Of a DNA stretch of 64,000 nucleotides, positions 49,540-60,953 are shown one piece after another. The position numbers were made by a program, and so were the translations under genes. The DNA is from Rhizophagus irregularis. Taxonomy: Eukaryota > Glomeromycota > Glomeromycetes > Glomerales > Glomeraceae. Below the pieces are notes generated by a model. The model was not told the origin of the DNA and did no database searches. It was given only the letters and a program-made list of their open reading frames with translations. Position 1 is the stretch's first letter. Every line of letters starts with the position of its first letter. The stretch lies in assembly GCF_026210795.1 (NCBI RefSeq), contig NC_089442.1:434001-498000 (forward strand), in the 5' to 3' direction.

Positions 49540-50667
49540 ATAATATTGCTCTGAAGGTTTTAATGTTTGGATACAGTCTCTTAGCAATAGTAATATATTG
49601 GAAGTTCATTATTTTCTCCTAAAGCTCCAAATCCTTTATATAGTTCTTAATTTATGAGTTCTTCCGATAACTAGATTAAGAAAAGTCATTATAAAAAATA
49701 TTTATAAAAATATTTATATTTTACCTTTGGTCAATACAACATTAATGTGTTTAATAGTAACATTCTCACTAGCAATAGGAACTTTTTTACCGACAACGAC
49801 CAAAAGAATCTAATCATTTTTTTAGAAATATAGGAATAACAAATTCAATCTCTCCATTTTTTATTCGAAATAAGAGGTAGGAAAATTCCAGTATTTTGCT
49901 GTAGAAACTGAGATACGCAAAATTGGAATTTCCAAATTTCCTGATGTATTGTTTTTACGTGATTTTTACCAGTAAAATTGATAGCTGTATACGTACATAC
50001 AGTATTATACTTACTGGGTTCAGGAAATCAGTAACAATTCAAGCAATACCAGACCACTTAAAGCTTCTTCTCTAACGAGTTAATGCTCGAATTTTGTAAA
50101 GCTCTGATTTGGAAACATTAATTTCACGTGATATACAATTGACGTTGACGGCTTTTGGGATATTGTTGAAAATTGAAAAATTTTATATTTTACCTTTTTT
50201 AGAATAAAATTAGTTATATATACGTATTAAATTAATTATTAGAACATTGTATTTTGTATTATTAATGATCGAATTAATTAATTATCAACAACAAATTATG
50301 GTAATACTAACCATAAAGATCTTTTAAATAATTGATTTTTCGTCATTTTAGCAGATCATTTTTCACAGTTTTAAATTAGGGGGTTGAGTAGTCTATATAT
50401 TACGGGCTGGATTCTCATCGTCGGTTACATACAAAAATAACAAAAAAAAATGTATCGTAATTGTGAAATATGAAACCAAAATTTAAATCTTGTAAAAATC
50501 CTAAAAAAAAAAATATCCGACGCGATAACATTTTTTTTTTATTAATTATTAGAAACGGGCACCTATATTGTGAGTACAACGTTGAGTTTCTTAATATACA
50601 TATTTAGAGTATTTACCAGTAGCTCCGCTTACGATGATTTATAAAGGTTTTGAGACATTATTAAAAA
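49540..50667 (-). pseudogene. NmrA-like gene, strongly decayed copy 2 with an orphan first exon
   Basis: Segments at 49540-50130 align in order with copy 1: ttagcaatag(t)aatat near 49581, tcatgagttcttccgataactagattaag near 49650, ttgctgtagaaactgagata near 49900, cgtgatttttacca near 49958, and taatgctcgaattttgtaaag near 50080. Most frames are broken. Upstream, at about 50630-50667, a first exon reads ATG-SQNL then, after a frameshift, IIVSGATG and a gtaaat donor. That is the Rossmann glycine motif missing from copy 1. So the 3' part of the gene was duplicated in tandem behind a single first exon. Confidence 0.7.
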
Positions 50668-52289
50668 AATTGCTTCAATATATATAATATACGTTTATTA
50701 AAAATTTTAAGCCATTTCTTTTATTATTAATCAATGTTCTTTTTTCTAAATTTTTATTTCCTCAATCGTTTCTCCCGAAACCCGATATTATATTCGTCTT
50801 TGTTATAAAAATGTACAAAAACTTATTCATATTCAATTATTAATCAAAAAAAAAGTTTCACCTGTTTATTTTATCAATCAATACATATACAGAATATGTT
50901 TCTTTCAAAAATTCCACTTTTTATTTTTAATTTTCTCGTTCTTGTTTTATCAATCAGGTTTTTTTATACATATAAAATTTATATAAACATTAAGAAAAAA
51001 AAATTTTATCCGACATTTTGTATCAATATATGTACATTATGTACTCGTTAATAAATTTTTTCGTTTCCATAACAATATTAAATTCTTAATTTTGTTCCTA
51101 ATTCCAGTAATTTGTGTGCAAAATTTTTCCATATATATAAATTCTTTTACGTGTTCATTTTTAATTTTTTTTTTATATTATTAATCAATATCTTGGCTTT
51201 ATTTTCTCAGTCATTTTGTGCCTCAGATCGATTCTTGCCACATCACGCACTTCAAATTAAAATCGTCAGATGAGGTACGTGATACAAATCATACAATTTA
51301 ACGATCATCTGCACGTCAGTACTTTATAAACGCAAATATTAACAGAAACACTTTAATACATAATAAATTTTTTGTTATAACCTTATTTACTTGCCAAAAA
51401 ATACAACTAAATTATTATAATTTTTAAAAATTTCAGTATTAGAAAATGTAAGAAAATGGGTAAATGGAATTTTTAATGTAAAAAGTACAGGAATGATAAA
51501 TTTTAATGGAGTAGAAATCAAAAAATTTAATGTAAATAAGTAGAAAACAACGTGAAGAACTAAGATTTAGGTAAAAAAGGACGAAATTTTAATGGACAAA
51601 GGTAAAAGAGAACATGAAATTAAAATAAAAGGGATGAAATTTTAGCGTAATTGAGTAAAAATTTTAATGTAAGGGAGTAAGAGGAATACAAAATTACGCG
51701 AGAGTAAAAGGATGTTAAATAAATTTAACTAGTGTTATTTTTTTTATTAGCATTAGCGCTCATTGATGAGCACAAAAAATTTTATAGTATTTTTTTTTTA
51801 TTGGCATTAGATAATCTTTATTTTAGTTGAACATAAAAGGTCTATGATTGGTAATAAGTGCCAAAATGATAGATCACCCATGGGTGATATAACCCATAGC
51901 CTTTTGCAATAGGTTACCTTTTGTAAAAGGCTATGATGGCGCGACTGTGAAACTGTTCGATGTTCTATCTTCGAATATCTTTTTTTTTTGTACAAAAAAA
52001 AAGGTACATTAATGTATGGCTAAAACAGTATATAAAACTTTTCAACACGCGTGATGCAAGCAAAATTTCACAACATATTTATTGTCACACAATATTCTAG
52101 AATATGATTGGTATTTAAACGCGTTCGGGCAAACAAGAATCCGCTTACGGCTTCGGACAATTATCACGAGTAAAAATGTACATCATTGGTTCAATGCAAT
52201 GTAACATAACAATCACACGATATAACAGCATATAATAAAAGTTTCATTTGGAACAATTTTTGTTAACTTGTTCTAAAAACTTGTTCTAA
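50668..52289. other. Spacer with degenerate repeats and a palindrome
   Basis: From about 51450 to 51720 phrases such as aaattttaatg and gtaa(a/g)gga recur irregularly, an old minisatellite. A perfect 16-bp palindrome (ATCACCCATGGGTGAT, 51873-51888) and a 14-of-15-bp hairpin (CATAGCCTTTTGCAA at 51895 with TTGTAAAAGGCTATG at 51921) follow. No gene seen. Confidence 0.5.
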
Positions 52290-53589
52290 ATGACTGTTCA
52301 AAACGAAGTTGTCCTCTTGCTAGGAAAAACCGGCAAGTTTTTACTTTTTCGTCTTTCGTTACTGTAAATATTAACTAACGCACGGCAGAGTTATTTATTG
52401 TAGGTACTGGGAAAAGCACACTTGGTAATCAGCTTCTCGGTAGTCGGGATAATAAACCTTTTACAGCTTCAGGCAGTACGGTAATATCTATGTTTCATAT
52501 TTTAGTTACATTTTATTGTATAGTACTCATGAAGAAAGTTATGAAAATATAGGAATCGGAAACGAAAAAATGTGAAGTAACAACATTGACAATTAAAGGC
52601 AAAAAATATGACCTTGTTGACACACCCGGAATATTTGACAATCGTGAAAATGTAGAAATAACAGAATTCATTCGTAAATGCGCTGGTGGGGTCAGGGCAA
52701 TTCTTTTGGTTTTAGGTATGTAAATAACTGTTACTTATTTGATTGTATATTTTATTAGCATTTGACTTTAATGAACTTTGTAGAAGCAGGAAGGATTACT
52801 GATGAAGAAAAGAATACTTTGAGCACCATAAGAAATTTTCTTGGAAAAGATGCGACAAATAATTTCATCGTTGTTTTTTCCAAAGCAGATCCGGAACGGG
52901 TTAAGGATAAACAAATAGATTGGAATAAAATCGAAATTCTTCGTTCTTTTATTAAGCAAATTGGGTATCGTTGGTGTGTTTCTCCGATGCATCCATATTT
53001 TTTTGAAGCTGAAAGAGAAACAAATGAAAAACGATTAATGGAGATCAAGGAATTAATTACCCATATACAAGTTCTATATACCACTAGACAATTTGAAGAG
53101 AACCGGAAAGAACAGGAGCGTCTAAAAAAAAAAGCGGAAGAAGAAGAAAGAAGAAAAAATGAAGAATATGAGAATAAACTAAAAGCGGATGCAGTAAGAG
53201 TTCAGCAAGAAAAGTTCCAAGAAGCGCAAAAGATACTTATAGAACTAGAGTACAAGCGAAAGAGAGAAGAACAAAGGAGAGAAGAAGAGCGAAAGAGAGA
53301 AGAACAAAGGAGGGAAGAAGAGCGAAAGAGAGGAGAACAAAGGAGGGAGGAAGAGAGAAAGAGAGAAGAACAAAGGAGAGAAGAAGAGCGAAAGAGAGAA
53401 GAACGAAGGAGAGAAGAGCGAAGGAACGAAGAGCTAAGGAAGGAAGAAGAACCAGGAATTATTGATAGTGTTATGGTTGGAGCGGTAATCGGAACAGTTG
53501 TTGGGCCAGGACTGGGAACAATGATGGGTGCCCTTGTGGGTCTTGCGATTGGCGTTGGGAGGAAGATCATATCGAATATAATGGCATAA
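52290..53589 (+). CDS. AIG1/GIMAP-type GTPase with charged repeat and glycine-zipper tail
   Basis: Four exons (52290-52332, 52404-52480, 52553-52715, 52784-53589) encode 362 residues. The P-loop is split by intron 1 and reads LLLGKTGTGKSTLGNQLLG. Then DTPGIFDN (switch II, G3), FIRKCAGGVRAILLVLEAGR, RITDEEKNT and FSKADPE (G4-like) identify an AIG1/IMAP GTPase. Intron 1 uses a GC donor (g|GCAAGT) with a normal AG. For intron 3 the acceptor at 52783 keeps frame, while the earlier AG at 52758 would not. After the G domain a 95-residue Glu/Arg-rich segment contains an 11-residue repeat (RKREEQRREEE), a predicted long helix. The last ~40 residues hold a hydrophobic glycine-zipper (GAVIGTVVGPGLGTMMGALV). 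Plant and animal relatives act in immunity and membrane remodelling; here membrane association through the tail is inferred. Confidence 0.85.
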
Positions 53590-53988
53590 ATTTTATTTCG
53601 ATAGATACATCATTGCGGATGAAGATCATGAAGAAATTATATAATCCATAATATGATTATTGTCATTATATTGCCATTAAAAAATATACTCTCGCATAAT
53701 ATCTTTCTATTTTTTGTTGAACAGCATTTCGTACTGATCTAAATCATAATAATATACTTAGATTAATAAGGTTTCATCCGGGCTGTGATTCGTACAATAA
53801 ATGAAATGGTAGAGTGATTAAAACTCTCTTTTTCACTCTTCGTACAAGTTTGGAGTTGTACAAAATCACAATCCTGGTTTCAACCATTTTTTGTTTCGAG
53901 AATTTAATCAACACAACTTTCCATCAGAATCGATTGTAGTGTAACTAGGAAAAAAAAAAATAATTCGTAGAATTATGCAATAAGTGAG
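53590..53988. other. Spacer with a weak tRNA-like stretch
   Basis: No gene. Around 53805-53895 the sequence tggtagagtgattaaaactc and tcctggtttcaacca followed by T6 resembles degenerate A and B boxes with a Pol III stop, but it cannot be folded into a convincing tRNA. Confidence 0.3.
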
Positions 53989-54982
53989 CTAATACTTTAA
54001 CGTTGTTTCTCGTATAAGCTTGGATTTTTCTACTCTCTCAAGTTTCAACCAGTCAGAGTTTGACATGATGATAGGTTTCTTATATTTGTCAACTCTACGT
54101 ACGATATGCACTACCCATGTACTACCCAATATCACCTCGAATTCAGCTACTATAAAATACTCATCCTTTGACGGAAAATTTAGCTGCGAATTTGAAAAAA
54201 CTAAAATGGGAAAATTACAAATGCCTACATAGGATCATTCCTACATCTCATTTCGGTGTTTAATGATTTTTTAATTACCGTTTAAGAGATAATAAATAAA
54301 ATAAACTACTTTCTTGTAACAAGTTCATTCAGGATAAGAGTTATAAGCTTTTAAGTTACGATTATTATCATCCAATTAAAATTTTGGTATTTATACCGAA
54401 TAATTTAGAATATCCAAGTAATACAACGTCATTATACACATGACTCAATTTACTGCGGAATCACACGTGCTTCGCTGACCAATTGTTGTGAATAACATTT
54501 CAGAAATCTGGATATCTGCTTCTTCTGGAAGGCAGGAAATTAGTCGGATGTGGTCTAAATCTAATTGCTAACAAGTAAAATATTTCTTTTGAACGGGAAA
54601 AAGTTTAGATCATTACTAAACGAGTGTTTTTCTTTACTGTGTTCTAAACACATTGCCTCAATCCGGTCTTCTATTTTGTGAGATCCTAGACTTCTTGTGA
54701 AATATATTTTTATTCGAATGCTTATGATAATCGTTAGTCGTAGAAATTTAAGAAATGTGGATAGAACGTATAATATAATACTAGTCACTACATAAGTACT
54801 ACATACGGGTCCGTTTTCTCCCGATGACAAAGTGATTCTTGGATCCAATTTTTCTTCACATGTATAATAACTTGGTGGACATTTATAATTCGAATTTCTG
54901 AGTCGTTTAATCTTGGTAGCACCACCTGAAACAATCTAAGATATCCCTCTTCTCTCAGATTTGAAAAGAACCTCTCAGACAT
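53989..54982 (-). pseudogene. Unrecognised decayed gene
   Basis: Minus-strand open pieces lie in order: MSERFFSNLREEGYLRLFQV to about 54788, an overlapping frame containing TSIILYVLSTFLKFLRLTII and GSHKIEDRIEAMCLEHSK to 54561. Then, after a possible acceptor at 54201, a 69-codon stretch with NFPSKDEYFIVAEFEVILGS and VVHIVRRVDKYKKPIIMSNS ends at 53989. Frame changes between pieces suggest decay or unrecognised introns. I do not recognise the family. Confidence 0.35.
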
Positions 54983-55081
54983 ACGTGGACTTAGATTTGT
55001 ATGGATTCAATGAAAGAGAAAGAGAAACAAGTTTATGTTCTTTTTTGCGACAAATATAAATTCACATGGCTTGTGCTATGA

Positions 55082-55339
55082 TTGTGGTGCAACGTCACGT
55101 ATTCTTTCACCAACGAGACTGTGACCCTGGGTCACGGTTGGCTTCCAAATAATAACGTGAAATTTATATGTAAAAAAATAGGTTTCACATATAGGATCAG
55201 AAAGAAACGACTTATTACAGTAGTGCTAGTAAAAACCATTGGAGACGAAGGGACAGTAGTTATCCTGAATTTTGAAAGAAACGGTTTCTATAATCACCAT
55301 GAGAACGGAACGAAATATGAACAGTACTCAAACAATTGA
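55082..55339 (+). CDS. Unrecognised small open frame
   Basis: A frame of 85 codons without an ATG at its start (TTG at 55082) encodes TYSFTNETVTLGHGWLPNNN and GDEGTVVILNFERNGFYNHH. A perfect palindrome (gtgaccctgggtcac, about 55121-55135) lies within it. It may be a fragment of an exon; no family recognised. Confidence 0.25.
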   Translation: MWCNVTYSFTNETVTLGHGWLPNNNVKFICKKIGFTYRIRKKRLITVVLVKTIGDEGTVVILNFERNGFYNHHENGTKYEQYSNN

Positions 55340-56225
55340 AGATAATAGTTTTTTTTTATTTCCTGCGTATTTTTACCAACTATAAAGCTACTAAAATATA
55401 GGAATAGTGCGGCGTTTATAAAACCTGTACATTAACTCTTTGTAGATATCACTCTTGTAGTTTAGGTTGATATGGACGTGGCTGAACCAGTAGAAGGGTT
55501 TGTTGTAAATAATACCATATCTGGTTAGTGAAACTGTGATGTGGGAGGTAACATATATTAATAAAGTATGGGCGGTTAGTTGGTATATAGATATTATAAG
55601 CTAGTATTCTAAGGATGAGAAAAGGTGTTAATATTGGGGAAGCTAGAATTATAAATTTTACGGAATCTAGCTTTTGATTAGATCTGACTGAAGGCCTATG
55701 TTGTAGTATGGTGTATGTACAGTAGGCTGCGTCCTGGGCAAGGGATAATAGTATGCGTTCGTTTGAACGGTGTGAAGTGTTGTTATCGGTTTAATGTTGT
55801 AATTGAATTTGTAACAGCAACTCACCCGAACGATTGATTGACTGGTTTGAAACTTCATGTAGGATTTATTGAGTGGGTATATGATAGTTGTTTTAGTGGG
55901 TTAAAGAATTTCGCTTAAAATGGACAGTGTTTCATGTTCTTCAGGATGAGCGATCTTTAAGGTAGTGTTGATTTAACATCGTTCCAAGTGAGTGCTAGAT
56001 ATGATGTGACTTGGTCCATGAAACATTATAGTATTTTTATTTTGGTACTTCTGTAGCTTTTGTAAGCAGTAGACAAGTAAATCTTGGATGAAAGTGAATA
56101 TGTTGTACCTTCTGACACTGTACTATTTGCAATAGTCGTGTTTAGTCAAAAAATAAATAAATAAATAAAATAAAAATAAAAGTAAAAATAAAAATAAAAA
56201 TAAAATAAAATAATTTAAAATTTAA
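55340..56225 (+). mobile_element. Probable 3' end of a non-LTR retroelement
   Basis: A G/T-rich, stop-filled stretch of about 800 bp, unlike its AT-rich surroundings in composition, ends in an A-rich tail of taaa units (56148-56215). This resembles the 3' untranslated region and tail of a LINE. A target duplication could not be identified and no reverse transcriptase is present. Confidence 0.4.
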
Positions 56226-56489
56226 AGGAGGATTCAAAGACTAAATCTAGGAATAGTGCAATAATCTATATGATAAAGTAAAAATATTCGATAACGTCCC
56301 GAAAATAATATCTGTCACGCTCTAGGAGCTAGGTAAACTAAATACCTGACCCGAAGGTCCGACAATAGCAAACACTAACTTAAGGAAAAACAACAACCGA
56401 AGGAAGGGAAATATTCCTCAAAAAAGTCCTACAAGAAAAAAATTATCTGCTGATACGGACATTTCTACACCATATATCTAGTATTACTC

Positions 56490-56560
56490 TACCACTTCAG
56501 GTTATTCTTTACGGTGTTTGGTCTGATGATCCTAGAAAAAGTCTTCAGGTGAGATGTCAT
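56490..56560 (+). pseudogene. Tiny relic of a kinase-Sel1 exon 4
   Basis: Translation near 56515-56550 gives VWSDDPRKSLQ, close to the start of exon 4 in genes A and D (CWSDDPDERPSLQ). It lies 0.9 kb upstream of gene D and may be the remains of another paralogue. Only about 11 residues support this. Confidence 0.35.
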
Positions 56561-56639
56561 AAAATTTAATACGAGGTAAAAAGTCATCCAAAGTTTTCTT
56601 TATATATTAAAATCATTTGATGTCCAGTTTTTTTGAGCT

Positions 56640-56849
56640 TTACCCGACGAATTAATGATCCCATAATTCATATCCTTCAATATATAAATTTTCATTTCTA
56701 TAAAGGGATAATAGCACTTCTTTTTCAATAGATGTAAAGTCAGTAGCTTCAGTCGCTGTCCAATAATCTTGTAATATGATGGTATTTAAAACTGACTTGT
56801 CGAAAGAACCAAGTTTGATGATGTTAGATAATATTATAATATTGAACAT
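56640..56849 (-). pseudogene. BACK-domain-like fragment
   Basis: The minus-strand frame contains FTSIEKEVLLSLYRNENLYI then EGYELWDH and a stop. The phrase (K)E.LLSL..R..L.I...ELW(D/E) is typical of the BACK region of BTB proteins in these fungi, where LIKWG would follow. The rest of the gene is absent. Confidence 0.45.
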
Positions 56850-57357
56850 AATCAGTTTTCGAGCTTTAGTATTTCACAAACAATTAAAAGGTTCGGCTTC
56901 TTTGTGATGAAATTGATGAGATGATCTTTCAGCCGTAAAAATTCAGGAGTAAAAAAAAAGGTGATGAGCGCTTATTACTCTTATTACGTCACATGTCATA
57001 CCATCAGATGATTTCTCTGTGTCACAGAATTTCACATAATAGGGCTATAAGCCTATAACTGGCCGGAGTTACGTGCAAGTGCATACCCCCTAAATTCGGG
57101 CCAGTTCGTAATTTTTCATTAAATTTTGCCAGAATTTGCGAATGGTAATGTTGGCTGACTTTGCATAATTCTGGCCAAATCACAAAATTTTGGTTTGTCA
57201 CACAGAATTTACCGCAAAAAATCATCGGCCCTGCATAAATTTGGTAACGATCTGACCATATTCGGTATAAATTGCCTAACCTAATATGGCATAGGAATTA
57301 ATAACAATAACAATTTATTATAGTCTTACAAAAGGATTAACAACAAAAACAAAAATC
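56850..57357. other. Upstream region of gene D
   Basis: No gene. Around 57030-57240 scattered inverted phrases (ggccag / ctggcc, cacagaattt) look like a decayed small element. At about 57276-57300 the phrase cctaatatggcataggaatta matches the gene A promoter region. Confidence 0.45.
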
Positions 57358-57381
57358 GGTGGCACAGACGAATTTATATAA
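57358..57381 (+). promoter_or_regulatory. Core promoter of gene D: GGTGGCAC plus TATATAA
   Basis: ggtggcac at 57358 and TATATAA at 57375-57381, 48 bp before the ATG at 57429, match the pairs before genes A and C. Confidence 0.6.
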
Positions 57382-57428
57382 GAAACCATTTGCGCTAAAG
57401 GAACACATAAAACTTTTCTTATTACAAA

Positions 57429-60310
57429 ATGTCGATAACTGAAAAACAAAATAGTAATTTAAATTACATTCGTTGGATAAAAAAAGCGATCGAAAATAAT
57501 TTCATTATATACTATGATCATACCGAATTTAAAAATAAAAAAGAAGTTGATAATAGTAATAACTCGGTCGGAAAAATATTTGAAACAAACTGGAATAGTA
57601 ACACTAATTTAGTCGTAAAAACATCGTACGAATTGGATATTAGAAAAATTGTAAATGAGGTATTTAATATTTTATATAATGTAATTACGCATATTTCAAT
57701 ATTTTTAATATTTTTACGTTTATCAAAATGTATAAAAGCTCAAATTGCAGAAAGAAGTCGATTTTCATTTAAATATTTTACGAATTTATGGAGTTTCAAA
57801 ATTGGATAATCAGTATTCGTTAGTATTGGAGTACGCGGATGGTGGGTCATTGTATTTTTACTTGAAGGGGAATTTCACTAAACTTGAATGGGATGATAAA
57901 TATTGTTTAGCGTCACAACTCGCAAGTGCTATAGACTTTATTCATAGTAAAGGTATTATCCACTGTAATCTGGTACGTATTAACTATTAAACATTTATTT
58001 TTGTTTTATATAAATTAATTATTATTATTCTTTATATCTTAGCACGAAGAGAATGTACTGATACATAAAAATAACATAAAAGTTGCCGATTTTAGCTTGT
58101 CTAAAAGAGCGAACAAAGCATCAAATTATTCTAACAAAGTACCAGACTTCCTGCCTTATTTAGATCCAAAAATTCTGAATAATGTATATACAATGAAATG
58201 TGAAAGTCAACTCTGCAAAATGAATTTCAAATCAGATATTTACAGTATTGGAGTTCTTTTCTGGCTATTGTCAAGCGGACGTAGACCTTTTTATGATAAA
58301 GATACACAATACAACATAAGTTTAGCCATGGATATAGTAAATGGTAAAAGAGAAGAAATTATTAAAGGCACGCCTGTTGAATATAGCGATATATATACAG
58401 GTAATAAATTTTACTTATCACGGTGTGTGAGATTAATTTTAATAATTAATGATGTAAAATACTCTTTTTTAGCGTGTTGGTCGGATGATCCTGATGAAAG
58501 GCCATCTATTCAAATAGTAGTTTCATGTCTTAGGTCAATTATTGATCATTCTATCAAATCTATTACAAACGAAATTAAGAATGAGGCATTAGATAATGAT
58601 TTTGAATATATGTTTGATGATTATGACTTGTCTATACATGACAACATCCCAAATATTGTGATTGATGATTTCAGTTTAAACACGAGTGACCTTATGAAAA
58701 AAAATTTATTACTTAATTTATCTGATTTAACAAATAATGTTGAAAAGATTGTTGACAAACTAATCGACCATTTAATTAGATTGCATGATGAATTGGGTTA
58801 TGATCCTACTGAGATAAAAGAAATCATCAGTCAAAATATTCAAGATATAAATAAATCTTTACAAATTAAAATTTCCGATTGGCTTATTAGAAATCAAACG
58901 TCATCTAAATATATTTTCTTTCATGGTTTTCTTTATTATAATGGAATTATTGTAAAGAAAGATGAAGATAAAGCATTTGGATTGTTTTCAAAAGCATCAA
59001 AGAGTAATTATCCCATTGCTCAATTTTATTTAGGTAAATTGTATAAAGATCCTAAAAAAGCTTTTTACTGGTATCAAAAATCGGCAGAAAATGGAAATAA
59101 ACATGCACAATTTTATTTGGGTAAATGTTATGAGGAGGGAAAAGGTATTGAAAAAGATGGTTTTAAAGCATTTGAATGCTATGAAAAAGCAGTAAAAAAT
59201 GGAAACAAATTTGCACAATTAAGTTTAGGATATTTTTATGATAATGGTATAGGAACACAAGTTGATGAAGAAAAAGCAATTGAGTGGTATGAAAAATCAG
59301 CCATACAGGAATATGATAGCGCTCAACTTTGTCTTGGTTTTCTATATAAAAGAAAGAAAAAAGAATCAAAAAAATCATTTCACTGGTTTGAAAAGGCAGC
59401 AAAAAACGGAAGTAAAGTTGCACAATTTTACTTAGGCAAATATTATTATTACGGTACAGGAATTGAAAAAGATTACGGTAAATCATTTGAATGGTATGAA
59501 AAATCAGCTAAACAAGGAGATAATAATGCATTATATGCTTTAGCGAATTTATATATGAAAGGTAGAGGCACTGAAAAAAATTTAGAAGAAGCATCTTATT
59601 TGATTGAAAAGGCGGCAAAAAAAGGAAATAAATTTGCACAACTTCATTTAGGTACAATTTATCAAAATGATAAGGGAACGAAAAAGAATATAAAAAGAAC
59701 AATTGAATGGTATAAAAAATCAGCTGAACAAGGATATAGTATAGCACAATATAATCTGGGATATTTATATGAAAGAGGAGAAGGAATTGATCAGAATATA
59801 GAATTATCATTGTATTGGTACGAAAAGGCAGCAAAGAATGGAAATAAGTTCGCACAATTAAATTTAGGATATTTTTATGAAAATGGTATGGGAACGCAGA
59901 AAGATATAAAAAAGGCAATTAATTGGTATGAAAAATCAGCTAAACAAGAGTATGGTAATGCGCAATGTAGTCTAGGATATTTGTATGAAAAAGGCAAAGG
60001 AATTGATCAAGATTTAGAAAAAGCAATTTATTGGTACAAAAAGGCAACAGAAAATGGCTATGAAGCCGCGTATTATTATTTAGGTAAATGTTATCATTAT
60101 GGAAATGGTGTTGAAAAAAATGAAGTTAAAGCATTTGAGCATTATAAAAAATCAGTTGAAAAAGGATATTTAAATGGAATATATATGCTGGGATACTGTT
60201 ATGAGAATGGAATTGGAACTAATATTGATAAAGAAAAGGCGGTTAAATTGTATAACGATGCTGCTAAAAGAGGAAATAGAGATGCACAAAAAAGACTGGA
60301 ACTTATATAA
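57429..60310 (+). CDS. Kinase-Sel1 repeat protein D (double pseudokinase)
   Basis: Exons 57429-57659, 57739-57972, 58043-58400 and 58473-60310 give 886 residues. The catalytic loop is HCNLHEEN (Asp replaced by Asn) and the metal-binding motif is DFSLSKR instead of DFGLSKR. The glycine loop is absent (EVDNSNNSVGKIF). Lysine (LVVK) and the NEV helix remain. These changes make it the clearest pseudokinase of the five. KSDIYSIGVLFWLLSSGRRP and CWSDDPDERPS follow, then an acidic linker and about 13 Sel1 repeats. No membrane tail. Intron 3 (58401-58472, 72 bp) is a multiple of three without a stop, so reading straight through it stays open, as in gene C. The N-terminus and exon 3 match gene A best (HE(Q/E)NVLIHKNNIKVADF). 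Confidence 0.9.
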
Positions 60311-60953
60311 TAAACTAATTTATAATTTATAATCTCTAATCAAATGAATTTAGTTCGAAAAAAGCCATCAAATAGAAATTTTATTTATTATTGATTTTTT
60401 TTAAAAAAAAAAGTCATTAAATATTATTAATTATCCTAGTATTTTTTTTTTTCATTTCATCATCTTAAATATTATACTTAACAATTAATAAATAATTATT
60501 AATCAATATGAAGATATCTATATATAAATTTATTTAATGAGTAAAAAAACACAACATAAATTCTTGCGTTATATAGAGGCAAAATCTTTGGTTATGTTAA
60601 AATGTGATTCGAAGACTTGAATATAAACCCGCGGCAATAAAATAATGAGTTGCAGTGCTTTATTATTACATTTATGTAATTTGTTTCTTCTGAAAATATT
60701 TCTCTCTCTTTTTTTTTTCATTTAAAATATTTTTAAAAATCTGTTGTATTGCGTTTTTACTCTAGACTATTATTCTATTTGCTCAGAAATACATGCGCCG
60801 GTTGCGCCACATGTCTATCATTACATATTTGTTTTGGTCTTACAATGCAATATGATTTAAATATGTAGTACAAAACTTGAACCCATTACAAATTACTAAA
60901 TAAACTTTTTTTGACATCAAATAAAATTTTTTTTTTTTTTCTCTTACTAAAAA
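60311..60953. other. Spacer between D and E
   Basis: Contains the family 3' motif (about 60565-60620: gcgttatatagaggcaaaatctttggttatg) and, near 60867-60885, the gtagtacaaaacttgaa phrase shared with the gene B promoter. No TATATAA box precedes gene E. Confidence 0.5.

Noticed and set aside
53202-53570. 122-codon minus-strand frame, Ser/Leu-rich
   Set aside because: Antisense shadow of the Glu/Arg-rich repeat of the GTPase.
53805-53895. Possible tRNA gene
   Set aside because: A- and B-box-like phrases are present, but acceptor, anticodon and T stems do not pair well; at best a degenerate tRNA-derived repeat.
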